A stretch of DNA of 37,117 nt from Ruania albidiflava DSM 18029 (GCF_000421225.1 NZ_ATWL01000023.1:1-37117); one strand, 5' to 3'; positions 1 to 7,223 are shown, numbered from the stretch's first letter. The notes: generated by a model from the sequence alone, not told the origin. Numbers and translations: made by a program.

Positions 1-54
1 GGCACCGACCGGGTGGTGCACGCCGGCGACGTCACCCACCTCCGGCCCGCCTGA
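1..54 (+). CDS. C-terminal end of an unidentified protein (partial)
   Basis: An open frame enters from the left edge and ends at TGA 52-54 after 17 codons (GTDRVVHAGDVTHLRPA). The stop lies inside an inverted repeat shared with the convergent PfpI gene, which is how a real gene end often looks. The piece is too short to assign a family. The frame choice rests only on the stop position and on plausible codon use, so this is a weak call. Confidence 0.35.
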   Translation, partial: GTDRVVHAGDVTHLRPA

Positions 55-72
55 CCAGTGCCGGTCAGGCGG
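47..72. terminator. Bidirectional hairpin between convergent genes
   Basis: CCGCCTGACC (47-56) and GGTCAGGCGG (63-72) are perfect 10-bp arms around a 6-nt loop. The arms contain the stop codon of the left gene (52-54) and the stop codon of the PfpI gene on the other strand (65-67). No T-run follows, as is common in high-GC actinobacteria. Confidence 0.7.
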
Positions 73-613
73 TCTGCCCCTCGTGCTTGCCCTCGCCCAT
101 CTCCTCGACGAGCTTGGCGTTGAACGCGGGCAGGTCGTCGGGTGTGCGGCTGGAGACCAGTCCCTGGTCCACCACCACCTCCTCGTCCACCCAGGTGGCA
201 CCGGCGTTGCGCAGGTCGGTCTGCAGGCTCGGGAACGAGGTGAGCCGGCGGCCGGCGAGCACATCGGTGTCGGCGAGGATCCAGGCTCCGTGGCAGATCA
301 CGCCGACCGGCTTGTGCTGGCCGAAGAAGTTGCGCACGAAGCCGACCGCGTCGGTGTCCAGGCGCAGCGCATCAGCGTTGCCGACGCCACCGGGCAGCAT
401 CAGCGCGTCGAAGTCGCCGGCCTTGGCCTCGGAGACCGGCAGGTCCACCTTCTGGCTGTGTCCCTTCTCACCGGTCACGTTGCCCTCGGCGGGGGAGACC
501 AGCACAGGCGTCGCCCCGGCGTCGACCGCCGCCTGCCACGGGCTGGTCAGCTCACTGTCCTCGTAGCCGTCAGTGAGCAGGAAGGCCACTGTTGTTCCAG
601 TCAGGTCAGCCAT
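65..613 (-). CDS. DJ-1/PfpI family protein (type 1 glutamine amidotransferase-like)
   Basis: The 182-residue product is a single-domain PfpI/DJ-1 protein of usual length. The conserved nucleophile elbow VICHGAW carries Cys107 followed by His108, and an early acidic residue (Glu18 in DGYEDSE) matches the acid that supports the Cys in this family. The segment LMLPGGVGNADALR is also typical. Members act as cysteine peptidases, chaperones or glyoxalase/deglycase-like stress enzymes, and the sequence does not decide which. The start is ATG 611-613, preceded on the minus strand by GAAGGGAG about 7 nt away. The longer open frame upstream has no family similarity and is not used. The gene appears monocistronic and is probably cytoplasmic. 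Confidence 0.9.
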   Translation of the reverse strand: MADLTGTTVAFLLTDGYEDSELTSPWQAAVDAGATPVLVSPAEGNVTGEKGHSQKVDLPVSEAKAGDFDALMLPGGVGNADALRLDTDAVGFVRNFFGQHKPVGVICHGAWILADTDVLAGRRLTSFPSLQTDLRNAGATWVDEEVVVDQGLVSSRTPDDLPAFNAKLVEEMGEGKHEGQTA

Positions 614-1001
614 GATGACGCTCCCTTCTCGAAGCGTGGTGTGGTCGAAGACTCGCCCGCCCTTGGCTCGACGTGGGTGCTGACCCCACGCTAACCAGGA
701 TCGCGGCCGGACGCGCGCTGAGAGTGCGCTACGGCTTGTCCCGAACGGTCCCGATCCCGATGCAACCAGGCCGGCACGGACGTCGTTCGCGCGACCACTA
801 CCGTCACCGCAGCGACCCACTTTTCTCTGGAGATCTCCACGGTTGCTGGAACAAGAGTTCCTCCCCACCCGCACGGGATGCTCAATGCCGTATACGGCCT
901 CATGGGTACTCCGGGGCCAATGCCAGGACCATCGGTCGTCAAGACCTCTGCACCTGCAAAGCGGCATTCTGGAGATGAGCCTCCTGATGAGTAGTAACTG
1001 G
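614..1001. other. Non-coding stretch upstream of the phosphatase
   Basis: About 460 bases separate the divergent PfpI and phosphatase starts. No frame here shows family-like sequence. The right half is clearly less GC-rich than the chromosome around it, as is the phosphatase gene. It must hold the PfpI promoter, but I see no convincing -10/-35 pair for it. Apart from the phosphatase promoter at its right end, I see nothing assignable. Confidence 0.5.
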
Positions 1002-1031
1002 TTGACAGCAACTCAGGAGACCATGTAATGT
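1002..1031 (+). promoter_or_regulatory. Sigma-70-type promoter of the alkaline phosphatase gene
   Basis: A perfect TTGACA (1002-1007) is followed after 18 nt by TAATGT (1026-1031), giving a predicted transcription start near 1038 and a 5' leader of roughly 38 nt. The arms CTCCTGA (981-987) and TCAGGAG (1013-1019) flank the -35 box and could be an operator. I see no clear tandem PHO box of the Streptomyces type, so phosphate control is not shown. Confidence 0.6.
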
Positions 1032-1075
1032 TTTGACTTCCTTGTTGGGGGACGTCAGGAGGGGTTTTGACTGCA

Positions 1076-2503
1076 ATGACGCGACGATCACGAAGTGTCC
1101 TGTTCGGCTCAGTTGCGCTCGGCATGACTCTGGTGACTGCACCAATGGTGCATGCTGATACACAAGATGAGCCGCCACCAGAGGTCGAGCCATTAGGTTT
1201 CGGACCGGAGAACGTCATCTACCTCGTCGGTGATGGCATGGGTTTCAACCAAATTGATGTGGCTAGCCTTTATGAGCATGGCACCGCCAACTACCAATTT
1301 CATGCTGACCCGGACACCGGCGAAGTCGAGCATGTCGACGGCGAAGCTAGCCAGGTCTACCAGAATTTCCCGGTTCAGGCGGCGGCCGCCACTTATCAGG
1401 ACGGGCACAGCTACGAGTCTGACGAAGCCTGGGCGGACTTCGACTGGAGGCTCAATGAGCCACCGGACTCGGCCGCCACGGCTACGGCCCTGTCCACTGG
1501 CGTGCGAACGTACAATGCAGCGATCGGCGTCGATCCGGATGGGACGCCCGTGCGGAACCTCACGGAGCGGGCGCAGGAGCTCGACAAAGCCAGTGGTGTT
1601 GTCAGCAGCGTGCCGTTCAGCCATGCCACACCAGGCGCTTTTGTTGCCCACAACCTCGATCGAAATGACTACCACGGCATCGCCAGAGAGATGCTGACAG
1701 AGCACAGCATCAACGTGATCATGGGCGGGGGTAATCCATATTTTGACGAAGATGGACAAGAGCTCGAGGACCCTGAGTACACCTACCTGGACGAAGATAC
1801 CTATGATCGCGTGATGGGTGGCGACACGATCTTCGACGTCGTCGAGGACCGAGAAGATTTTGTTGACCTGGCAACCGCCGACAATCCGCCGGAGCACGTT
1901 TTCGGACTGCCGGAAGTTGCAGGGACCCTCCAGTACGAGCGAAGCGGGCCCGATATGGATTCGGAAGGCAATCCTGTACCTGGGGCTGAACCGTATGATG
2001 CACCCCTTCTGGAGACGACTCCCACACTGCCAGAAATGACCGAAGCAGCCTTGAATGTTCTCACCAACGCCTCCGATGAGGGCCTGTTCCTCATGGTTGA
2101 AGGCGGTGCGATCGACTGGGCGAGCCATGGCAACAGCCTGAACCGCCTCATTGAGGAGCAGATCGCGTTCAATGAAACTATTGAGACTGTGGTCGACTGG
2201 GTGGAAAGTGAGAGCAGCTGGAGCGAGACACTCGTCGTCGTCACCGCTGATCACGAGACGGGATATCTCACCGGTGCAGACTCCGATCCCGCCTGGGCGC
2301 CGATCGAGGGCGAGGAGGGCGAGCTGCCCGATGTGTCCTGGCACACGGGCGGACATACCAATGGCCTGGTCCCGGTCTATGCGCAGGGAGCCGGTGCGTC
2401 GCGGATCCTGTCTTATGCGACCGAAGAGGATCCGGTGCATGGGCCCTACCTGGAGAACATCGACATTGCTGAGACAGTCTTTGACTACTGGGGCCACGAC
2501 TGA
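1076..2503 (+). CDS. Secreted alkaline phosphatase (PhoA family)
   Basis: This is a metal-dependent phosphomonoesterase that would act outside the membrane. The 475-residue product starts with a twin-arginine/basic n-region and a hydrophobic stretch ending near HADTQ, i.e. a signal peptide. Numbered from ATG 1076, the metal and catalytic residues are all present: Asp53 (VGDGMG), Asp131-Ser132 (nucleophile in DSAATATA), His183 and Thr185 (SHATP), Arg196, Glu342, Asp347, His351, Asp392-His393 (TADHE), His423 and His427. The E. coli Asp153 position is His183 and the Lys328 position is Trp348, combinations known from other bacterial and animal enzymes. AGGAGG (1057-1062) lies 13 nt before ATG 1076 and 4 nt before an in-frame TTG at 1067, so either start is possible. 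Its codon use is richer in A/T than that of all its neighbours, which suggests horizontal acquisition. Confidence 0.93.
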   Translation: MTRRSRSVLFGSVALGMTLVTAPMVHADTQDEPPPEVEPLGFGPENVIYLVGDGMGFNQIDVASLYEHGTANYQFHADPDTGEVEHVDGEASQVYQNFPVQAAAATYQDGHSYESDEAWADFDWRLNEPPDSAATATALSTGVRTYNAAIGVDPDGTPVRNLTERAQELDKASGVVSSVPFSHATPGAFVAHNLDRNDYHGIAREMLTEHSINVIMGGGNPYFDEDGQELEDPEYTYLDEDTYDRVMGGDTIFDVVEDREDFVDLATADNPPEHVFGLPEVAGTLQYERSGPDMDSEGNPVPGAEPYDAPLLETTPTLPEMTEAALNVLTNASDEGLFLMVEGGAIDWASHGNSLNRLIEEQIAFNETIETVVDWVESESSWSETLVVVTADHETGYLTGADSDPAWAPIEGEEGELPDVSWHTGGHTNGLVPVYAQGAGASRILSYATEEDPVHGPYLENIDIAETVFDYWGHD

Positions 2504-2545
2504 GCCAGCAGGAGCCTGACCCAGTTTCTGCCAGGCAGTAGTAGT

Positions 2546-2584
2546 GCGGCACCCCGCCGGACGTTCGGTCCTGCGGGGTGCCGC
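2546..2584 (+). terminator. Strong hairpin terminator after the phosphatase gene
   Basis: GCGGCACCCCGC (2546-2557) and GCGGGGTGCCGC (2573-2584) form a perfect 12-bp stem. The 15-nt loop itself contains a small GGAC/GTCC stem (2559-2562 with 2568-2571). It sits 42 nt after the stop codon and isolates the phosphatase unit from the next gene. Confidence 0.8.
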
Positions 2585-2733
2585 GCTGCATCGGCCGGAG
2601 GTCCGTGCGGCGGTTGCCCGCAGCGGTATCAAGGCCGCCACGGTCAGTCCGTTGCGCCGATCAGTGAGCAGAGCGGGGCCGCTCAGTGTGCGGGTAGGTC
2701 GCGATGGTGTGAGCCTGGAGCGGGAGGACCATC

Positions 2734-3369
2734 ATGAGCATCACTCAGAAGGGCCGCGCGCGCTACGCCGTGCACACCTACGGCACGACCTACGCAGAGG
2801 ACGCCGACATCACTTTGCGGGACAAGCCGGCACCGCTGTACCAGCTGCTCGTGCTGGCCACGTTGCTGTCCGCCCGGATCAGTGCGGACATCGCCGTTGC
2901 AGCCGCACGCGAGTTGTACCGCGCGGGGTATCGCACACCCCAGCGGATGGCGGATGCCACCTGGCAGCAACGCGTCGATGCCCTGGGCCGTGGCGGCTAC
3001 CGCCGGTACGACGAACGCACTGCCACCATGCTCGGGGACGGCGCCGAGCAGCTGCAGGGTGAGCACCGGGGCGACCTGCGGCGACTACGCAGCGACGACC
3101 CCGCCCAGACCCGCAGCCGGCTGCAGACCTTCCCCGGGATCGGACCGGCCGGTGCGGACATCTTCTGCCGCGAGGTGCAGGCGGTGTGGCCGGAGCTGGT
3201 GCCCTACCTGGACCGCAAGGCGCTGCAGGGTGCCGGGAAGGCCGGTCTGCCCGAGGATGCGAGCCGCCTGGCGCGGCTGGTGCCGGACGCCGACGTGGTT
3301 CACCTGGCAGCGGCCTGCGTGCGCGCTGCCCTGGACCAGGACGTGGCCACCGCGATCCGCGACGCATGA
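2734..3369 (+). CDS. Endonuclease III-like HhH-GPD protein, catalytic Lys and Fe-S cysteines missing
   Basis: The 211-residue protein has the helix-hairpin-helix signature FPGIGPAGA (133-141) followed by the conserved Asp160 in PYLDRKAL, the layout of the HhH-GPD DNA glycosylase superfamily. In endonuclease III the hairpin reads GVGRKTA, with the Schiff-base Lys. Here the aligned residue is Ala139, and the four C-terminal cysteines of the 4Fe-4S cluster are absent. It may therefore be a monofunctional glycosylase (Asp only) or a non-catalytic DNA-binding relative. ATG 2734 is preceded by GGGAGGA (2722-2728) at 5-nt spacing, which fixes the start. It lies alone between the phosphatase terminator and the cyclase promoter. 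Confidence 0.75.
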   Translation: MSITQKGRARYAVHTYGTTYAEDADITLRDKPAPLYQLLVLATLLSARISADIAVAAARELYRAGYRTPQRMADATWQQRVDALGRGGYRRYDERTATMLGDGAEQLQGEHRGDLRRLRSDDPAQTRSRLQTFPGIGPAGADIFCREVQAVWPELVPYLDRKALQGAGKAGLPEDASRLARLVPDADVVHLAAACVRAALDQDVATAIRDA

Positions 3370-3379
3370 CAGCCCGGGT

Positions 3380-3391
3380 GCAGACGTCTGC
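3380..3391. promoter_or_regulatory. 12-bp perfect palindrome over the cyclase -35 region
   Basis: GCAGACGTCTGC is fully self-complementary. It sits 20 nt upstream of the proposed -10 box at 3412, where it would overlap or adjoin the -35 region. This is the position expected of a repressor or activator site, but the binding protein is unknown. Confidence 0.4.
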
Positions 3392-3411
3392 GGAAGCGGG
3401 CTCGCACCGGT

Positions 3412-3417
3412 TACCCT
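3412..3417 (+). promoter_or_regulatory. -10 box of a leaderless cyclase transcript
   Basis: TACCCT fits the actinobacterial TANNNT -10 consensus. Only 7 nt separate it from GTG 3425, so transcription would begin at the start codon. No Shine-Dalgarno sequence precedes the GTG, which agrees with a leaderless mRNA. Confidence 0.55.
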
Positions 3418-3424
3418 CGGCGAT

Positions 3425-4570
3425 GTGAACGCCCAGCCCGGACGCACCCCGCCCCCTGCGGGCGGTGAGCCTCCCTCCCCAGGTGAGGCTGCGCCGTCGG
3501 GAAGCAGCCCCGACGAAGGCGATGTTGCCGTACCCGGCGAGGCTGCGCCGTCGGGCGATGCCGGCCGCGCCACGGTGAACCGGCACCACGAGCTGCTGCT
3601 CGGCGGGCCACCTGAGCTGACCGTGGGCGAGCTCGCCGCAGGAGCCGGGGTGGATGAGGAGATCACCCGGCAGTACTGGCGCTCCCTCGGCTTCCCGGAC
3701 GTGCCGGAGGGGCAGAAACACTTCACCCGCACCGACGTGGCCGCCCTGCGCGCGCTCGCGGCCGCTGTCGAGGCGGACACGGTCAGCCTGCAAGCGGCCC
3801 AGGACCTGGTCCGCGGGCTGGGACACTCGATGGACCGGCTGGTGCTCTGGCAGGTGGAGACCATGGTCCAGGACGTCTCCGCCCGGTACCGCCTGGATGA
3901 CGTCAGCGCACGCCTGGTGGTGCTGGACCGGATGGTCGACCTCTCCCCGCTGCTGCGTGAACAGCTCGACTACGCCTGGCGGCGCCAGCTGTTCGCCCTG
4001 CTCGGCCGCATCGACCGGGACATCTCCCGGGTGGGACTGGAGGGCAGCGAACCCGACCAGCTGCCGTTGGAGCGGGCGATCGGGTTCATCGACATCGTCT
4101 CCTACACCACCCGTTCGGCAGACCTGACCCCGCGCGGGCTGGCCACCCTGGTGCAGGACTTCGAGTCCGCCGCCCGGGACGAGGTGGCCCGCTACGGCGG
4201 CCGAGTGGTCAAGACCATCGGGGATGCGGTGCTGTTCGTCGCCGACGACCTGCCCGCCGGGGCACGGGTGGCCACCAGCCTGGTGCACGTGATGGCCGCT
4301 CAGGACCTGCCGGTGCGCGGAGCAGTGGTGTGGGGCCGGCTGCTCTCCCGGTCCGGGGACGTGTTCGGCCCAGTGGTCAACCTCGCCTCCCGGCTCACCG
4401 ACCTGGCCGCACCCGAGGTCATCCTGATGGACGACGTCTCCGCCGCTGTGCTGGACAGCCTGCCGGCAGGCCAGGAGTTCGAGTTCGTGCACGAACCACC
4501 TGCCCAGGTCCAGGGACTGGGGGAGGTGCGCCCGGTGGAGGTGCAGCGCCGCGGCCGCGACACGCAGTAG
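3425..4570 (+). CDS. Class III adenylate cyclase with N-terminal regulatory domain (Rv1264-like)
   Basis: It converts ATP to cAMP and has no membrane segment, so it is probably cytosolic. The 381-residue layout is a low-complexity Pro/Gly/Ala tail (1-50), an all-helical regulatory region (about 55-200) like the autoinhibitory domain of mycobacterial Rv1264, and a class III catalytic domain (about 215-375). The catalytic set is complete: metal-binding Asp223 (GFIDIV) and Asp267, adenine-selecting Lys263 and Asp312, and transition-state Asn319 and Arg323 (VNLASR). The Lys/Asp pair argues for ATP over GTP. In the tail a 20-bp stretch (3482-3501) recurs nearly unchanged at 3536-3555, giving PGEAAPSG twice. 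GTG 3425 is chosen because a TANNNT box precedes it and upstream frames overlap the HhH gene. Control by pH, as in Rv1264, is only inference. Confidence 0.9.
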   Translation: MNAQPGRTPPPAGGEPPSPGEAAPSGSSPDEGDVAVPGEAAPSGDAGRATVNRHHELLLGGPPELTVGELAAGAGVDEEITRQYWRSLGFPDVPEGQKHFTRTDVAALRALAAAVEADTVSLQAAQDLVRGLGHSMDRLVLWQVETMVQDVSARYRLDDVSARLVVLDRMVDLSPLLREQLDYAWRRQLFALLGRIDRDISRVGLEGSEPDQLPLERAIGFIDIVSYTTRSADLTPRGLATLVQDFESAARDEVARYGGRVVKTIGDAVLFVADDLPAGARVATSLVHVMAAQDLPVRGAVVWGRLLSRSGDVFGPVVNLASRLTDLAAPEVILMDDVSAAVLDSLPAGQEFEFVHEPPAQVQGLGEVRPVEVQRRGRDTQ

Positions 4571-4684
4571 TGCACGAGACACGCCGCAGCACGACCGGAG
4601 CGGGAGATGATGGTTCGCAGCGGGCCAGCCGCACGGATGCGCGGCCGCCCGGGTGTGGCGCACACCGCAATTCTTAAAGTGAGC

Positions 4685-4704
4685 GCCACGAGCGAGTTCG
4701 TGGC
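4685..4704. promoter_or_regulatory. Inverted repeat just upstream of the response-regulator promoter
   Basis: GCCACGA (4685-4691) and TCGTGGC (4698-4704) are perfect 7-bp arms around 6 nt. They end 2 nt before the -10 box at 4707. The placement suits an operator, possibly for autoregulation, though OmpR-type regulators more often bind direct repeats. Confidence 0.45.
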
Positions 4705-4706
4705 AT

Positions 4707-4712
4707 TAGCAT
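4707..4712 (+). promoter_or_regulatory. -10 box of a leaderless response-regulator transcript
   Basis: TAGCAT matches TANNNT and lies 6 nt before GTG 4719. There is no ribosome-binding site, so the mRNA is probably leaderless. Confidence 0.55.
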
Positions 4713-4718
4713 GACACT

Positions 4719-5402
4719 GTGACCCGAGTTCTATTAGCAGAAGATGACCCGGCCATTGCCGAGCCGTTGGCGCGGGCACTGACGCGTGAGGGCTATGACG
4801 TGTCCGTGCACGGCACGGGCCGGGGGGCCATCGACGACGCCGCCCAGGCTGATCTGTTCGTGCTCGACCTGGGCCTTCCGGACATGGACGGGCTGGACGT
4901 CGCCCGTTGGATCCGCAACCAGGGGCTGACCACGCCCATCCTGGTGCTCACCGCGCGCGCGGACGAGGTGGACCTGGTAGTCGGGCTGGACGCCGGTGCC
5001 GACGACTACGTGACCAAGCCGTTCCGGCTGGCCGAGCTGCTCGCCCGGGTGCGGGCGCTGCTGCGCCGGGCCGGCGCCGAGGGGGAGGAGAGCGACGAGA
5101 TCGCCGCTCAGGACGTGCGGGTGGACGTCGCCGCCCACCGCGCCTTCCAGGCCAGCCGGGAGCTGCAGCTGACAGCCAAGGAGTTCGACCTGCTGCGCGT
5201 GCTGGTGCGCGAGGCCGGGTCGGTGGTCTCCCGGGATGCGCTGATGCGTGAAGTGTGGGCCTCTGACCCCACCGGTTCTACCAAGACCCTGGACATGCAC
5301 GTGTCCTGGCTGCGCCGCAAGCTCGGTGACGACGCGAACTCCCCGCGGTACATCTCGACGGTGCGGGGTATGGGCTTCCGGTTCGAGAACGGGGTGAGCT
5401 GA
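4719..5402 (+). CDS. OmpR/PhoB-family response regulator
   Basis: This is a DNA-binding response regulator of standard length (227 residues). The N-terminal receiver domain has the acidic pocket Glu8-Asp9-Asp10, phospho-acceptor Asp50 (LFVLDLGLPDMDG), Thr78 and Lys100 (DDYVTKPF). A winged-helix DNA-binding domain follows (about 130-225, with AKEFDLLRVL and the wing YISTVRGMGFRF). The start is GTG 4719, directly preceded by a leaderless promoter. The histidine kinase follows immediately and is presumably its partner. The signal and target genes cannot be read from the sequence. Confidence 0.95.
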   Translation: MTRVLLAEDDPAIAEPLARALTREGYDVSVHGTGRGAIDDAAQADLFVLDLGLPDMDGLDVARWIRNQGLTTPILVLTARADEVDLVVGLDAGADDYVTKPFRLAELLARVRALLRRAGAEGEESDEIAAQDVRVDVAAHRAFQASRELQLTAKEFDLLRVLVREAGSVVSRDALMREVWASDPTGSTKTLDMHVSWLRRKLGDDANSPRYISTVRGMGFRFENGVS

Positions 5403-5430
5403 CCTGCGCAGACGGGTACTGACGGCCGCC

Positions 5431-6726
5431 ATGGCCGCGGTGACCGTCGCGGTCCTGCTTCTCGGTGTGCCGATGTCGATCTTCGGTGCCCTGTACACGC
5501 GGGAGAATCTGGACCAGAACCTGCGTCTGCGCACCCAGTCGGTCACCCGCGCCGTGGAGACCCGGGTAAACATGAACTACCCGGTCGACGCCGAGTTCCT
5601 GCAGCGCTGGGTGGAGGAGGACAGCGAGACCCCGGCGCGGATCACAGTGACCAACCTCGACGGCACCGTGGTCACCGCCGGACCGGACCTGGGTGAACGC
5701 AGCTACGGGGCGGAGAGCACCTCACCGTCCGGGGCGCACGTGGTGCTGGAGATCAGCGGCTCGTTGGTGTTCTGGCGCGCGGCCCGGGTGGTGATCCTGG
5801 TGGTGGTCGCCTCGCTGGTGGCGTTCGCGCTGGCGGCGATGGTGGCGTTGTGGTCGGCGCGCCGGCTGGCTGCGCCGCTGATCTACCTGGCGGCCAGTGC
5901 CGAGCAGATCGGCTCTGGGCAGGTGCGCCCGCGGCTGGAGTCCTCCGGGGTGGAGGAGATTGACCTGGTCGGCGCCGAGCTGGTGCGCACCAGCGACCGG
6001 CTCGCCGGCCGGATCGCCGCGGAGCGGCAGTTCGCGGCGAACGTCTCGCACCAGCTGCGCACCCCGCTGACTGCGTTGAGCATGCGGCTGGAGGAGATCC
6101 AGCTGGTCTCCGACGACGAGGAGGTCCGCGAGGAGGCCCGCATCTCCCTGGAGCAGGTGGAGCGGCTGGTGGACGTGGTCGACGACCTGCTCAAGGCCTC
6201 CCGCAAGGCTGACGGCGGCACCACCGAGGCGCTGCTGCTCAAGGAGGTGTTCGCCCAGCAGGCGGACGAGTGGTCGCAGGTCTTCGAGCGGGACGGGCGC
6301 ACCCTGGAGTTCGACGCTGGTGACGACGTGTCCGTGTTCGCCACCCCGGGGGCGCTGGCGCAGACGTTGGCCACGCTGATCGAGAATTCGCTGAAGTACG
6401 GCGAGGGCACCACCAGCGTGCGGGTGCGGGACTCCAAGTCGGACACCGGTGTGGTCATCGAGGTTGCCGACGAGGGCCCCGGGGTCGACGACGACCTGGC
6501 ACCCCGGATCTTCGAGCGGCACGTGACCGCCGGTCAGGGCAGCGGGCTGGGACTGGCGCTGGCCCGCGACCTGGTCACCGCGGACGGGGGTCGGTTGGAG
6601 CTGGCGCAACGCCGCCCGCCGGTGTTCGCGATCTTCCTCAGCGCGGTTCCGAAGCGGCTGGACCCGAACTCGGTGCTGCCACCGGGGGCGCTGGTGGTGG
6701 TGGGGCGGCGGCGCCGTCGCCGGTGA
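5431..6726 (+). CDS. Membrane sensor histidine kinase
   Basis: It senses an unknown signal and would phosphorylate the adjacent regulator. Numbered from ATG 5431, the 431 residues give a first membrane segment (1-20), an extracytoplasmic domain (about 25-115), a second membrane segment (about 120-141), HAMP (142-195), and HisKA with phospho-accepting His207 (FAANVSHQLRTP). An ATPase domain follows with the N-box ENSLKYG, G1 DEGPGVDDD and G2 GSGLGLALAR. Starting at ATG 5431 leaves the first helix without its usual basic leader. In-frame codons from CTG 5404 read LRRRVLTAAMAAV, the normal start of such kinases, 1 nt after the regulator stop, so a CTG start is likely. The last ~30 residues overlap the convergent GtrA-like gene and end in an odd run of six arginines. 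Confidence 0.93.
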   Translation: MAAVTVAVLLLGVPMSIFGALYTRENLDQNLRLRTQSVTRAVETRVNMNYPVDAEFLQRWVEEDSETPARITVTNLDGTVVTAGPDLGERSYGAESTSPSGAHVVLEISGSLVFWRAARVVILVVVASLVAFALAAMVALWSARRLAAPLIYLAASAEQIGSGQVRPRLESSGVEEIDLVGAELVRTSDRLAGRIAAERQFAANVSHQLRTPLTALSMRLEEIQLVSDDEEVREEARISLEQVERLVDVVDDLLKASRKADGGTTEALLLKEVFAQQADEWSQVFERDGRTLEFDAGDDVSVFATPGALAQTLATLIENSLKYGEGTTSVRVRDSKSDTGVVIEVADEGPGVDDDLAPRIFERHVTAGQGSGLGLALARDLVTADGGRLELAQRRPPVFAIFLSAVPKRLDPNSVLPPGALVVVGRRRRRR

Positions 6727-7168
6727 ACACCCAGTACCGGTAGGCCAGGTACCGGAACGCGGTGCCCAGCACCAGGCCCACCCCGTTCGCGGAGATGTTG
6801 TCCGCCAGTGGTGAGGTGAGGCCGAGCAGGTAGTGCGAGACCGCCAGGCAGCCGACCCCGATCGCCATCCCGACCAGGTTCACCGCCACGAACTGCACCA
6901 GCTCGCGGCTGCGCCCGGCGGCGGTCTGCGGGCCACGCTGGTGCGCGAACGTCCAGTGCCGGTTGCCCAACCATGCGACCAGCACCGCCACCGAGACCGA
7001 GATGACCTTCGCCGTCAACGGCTTGTGCCCGAGCACCTCACCGGGCCCGAACCGCAGCAGGTTCATCAGCCCGAGGTCCACCACGTAGGCGACCAGGCCC
7101 ACAGTGCCGAACCGGAACAGCTCACCCAGCCAGGTACGTAGGCGGCGGGCGCGGTCGGTGCTGGTCAC
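6638..7168 (-). CDS. GtrA-like membrane protein
   Basis: The 176-residue protein has four predicted membrane helices and GtrA-family landmarks: an N-terminal FGTVGLVAYVVDLG segment, WLGNRHWTF between helices 2 and 3, and FRYLAYRYWVF closing helix 4. GtrA proteins are thought to help move or anchor lipid-linked sugars for surface glycosylation. The C-terminal tail of about 25 residues is Pro/Ala-rich and is encoded by DNA shared with the end of the kinase gene on the other strand (89-bp overlap). GTG 7166-7168 is chosen because a TATCCT box lies 6 nt before it. It could serve the distant glycan locus, but no direct link is visible. Confidence 0.88.
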   Translation of the reverse strand: MTSTDRARRLRTWLGELFRFGTVGLVAYVVDLGLMNLLRFGPGEVLGHKPLTAKVISVSVAVLVAWLGNRHWTFAHQRGPQTAAGRSRELVQFVAVNLVGMAIGVGCLAVSHYLLGLTSPLADNISANGVGLVLGTAFRYLAYRYWVFTGDGAAAPPPPAPPVAAPSSGPAASEPR

Positions 7169-7174
7169 TGCTCC

Positions 7175-7180
7175 AGGATA
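7175..7180 (-). promoter_or_regulatory. -10 box of a leaderless GtrA-like transcript
   Basis: Read on the minus strand, TATCCT lies 6 nt before GTG 7168. The GGAG just before the start is only 2 nt away, too close to serve as a normal ribosome-binding site. Confidence 0.55.
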
Positions 7181-7223
7181 GACATGCTTCGCGGCGGCCC
7201 ACCGCTCAGCGATGTGGGCAGTG

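Noticed and set aside
65-967. A 300-codon minus-strand frame extending the PfpI gene far upstream.
   Set aside because: The extra ~118 residues are Arg/Trp/Cys-rich with no family similarity, whereas ATG 613 has a good ribosome-binding site and gives the normal family length.
1002-1019. A possible PHO box (PhoP-binding direct repeats) at the phosphatase promoter.
   Set aside because: Only an inverted GTTG/CAAC and a CTCCTGA/TCAGGAG pair are visible. The tandem GTTCACC-type repeats of actinobacterial PHO boxes are absent.
2879-4663. A 594-codon minus-strand frame opposite the HhH and cyclase genes.
   Set aside because: Low-complexity His/Gly/Arg composition and no domain, while the plus strand holds two recognisable enzymes.
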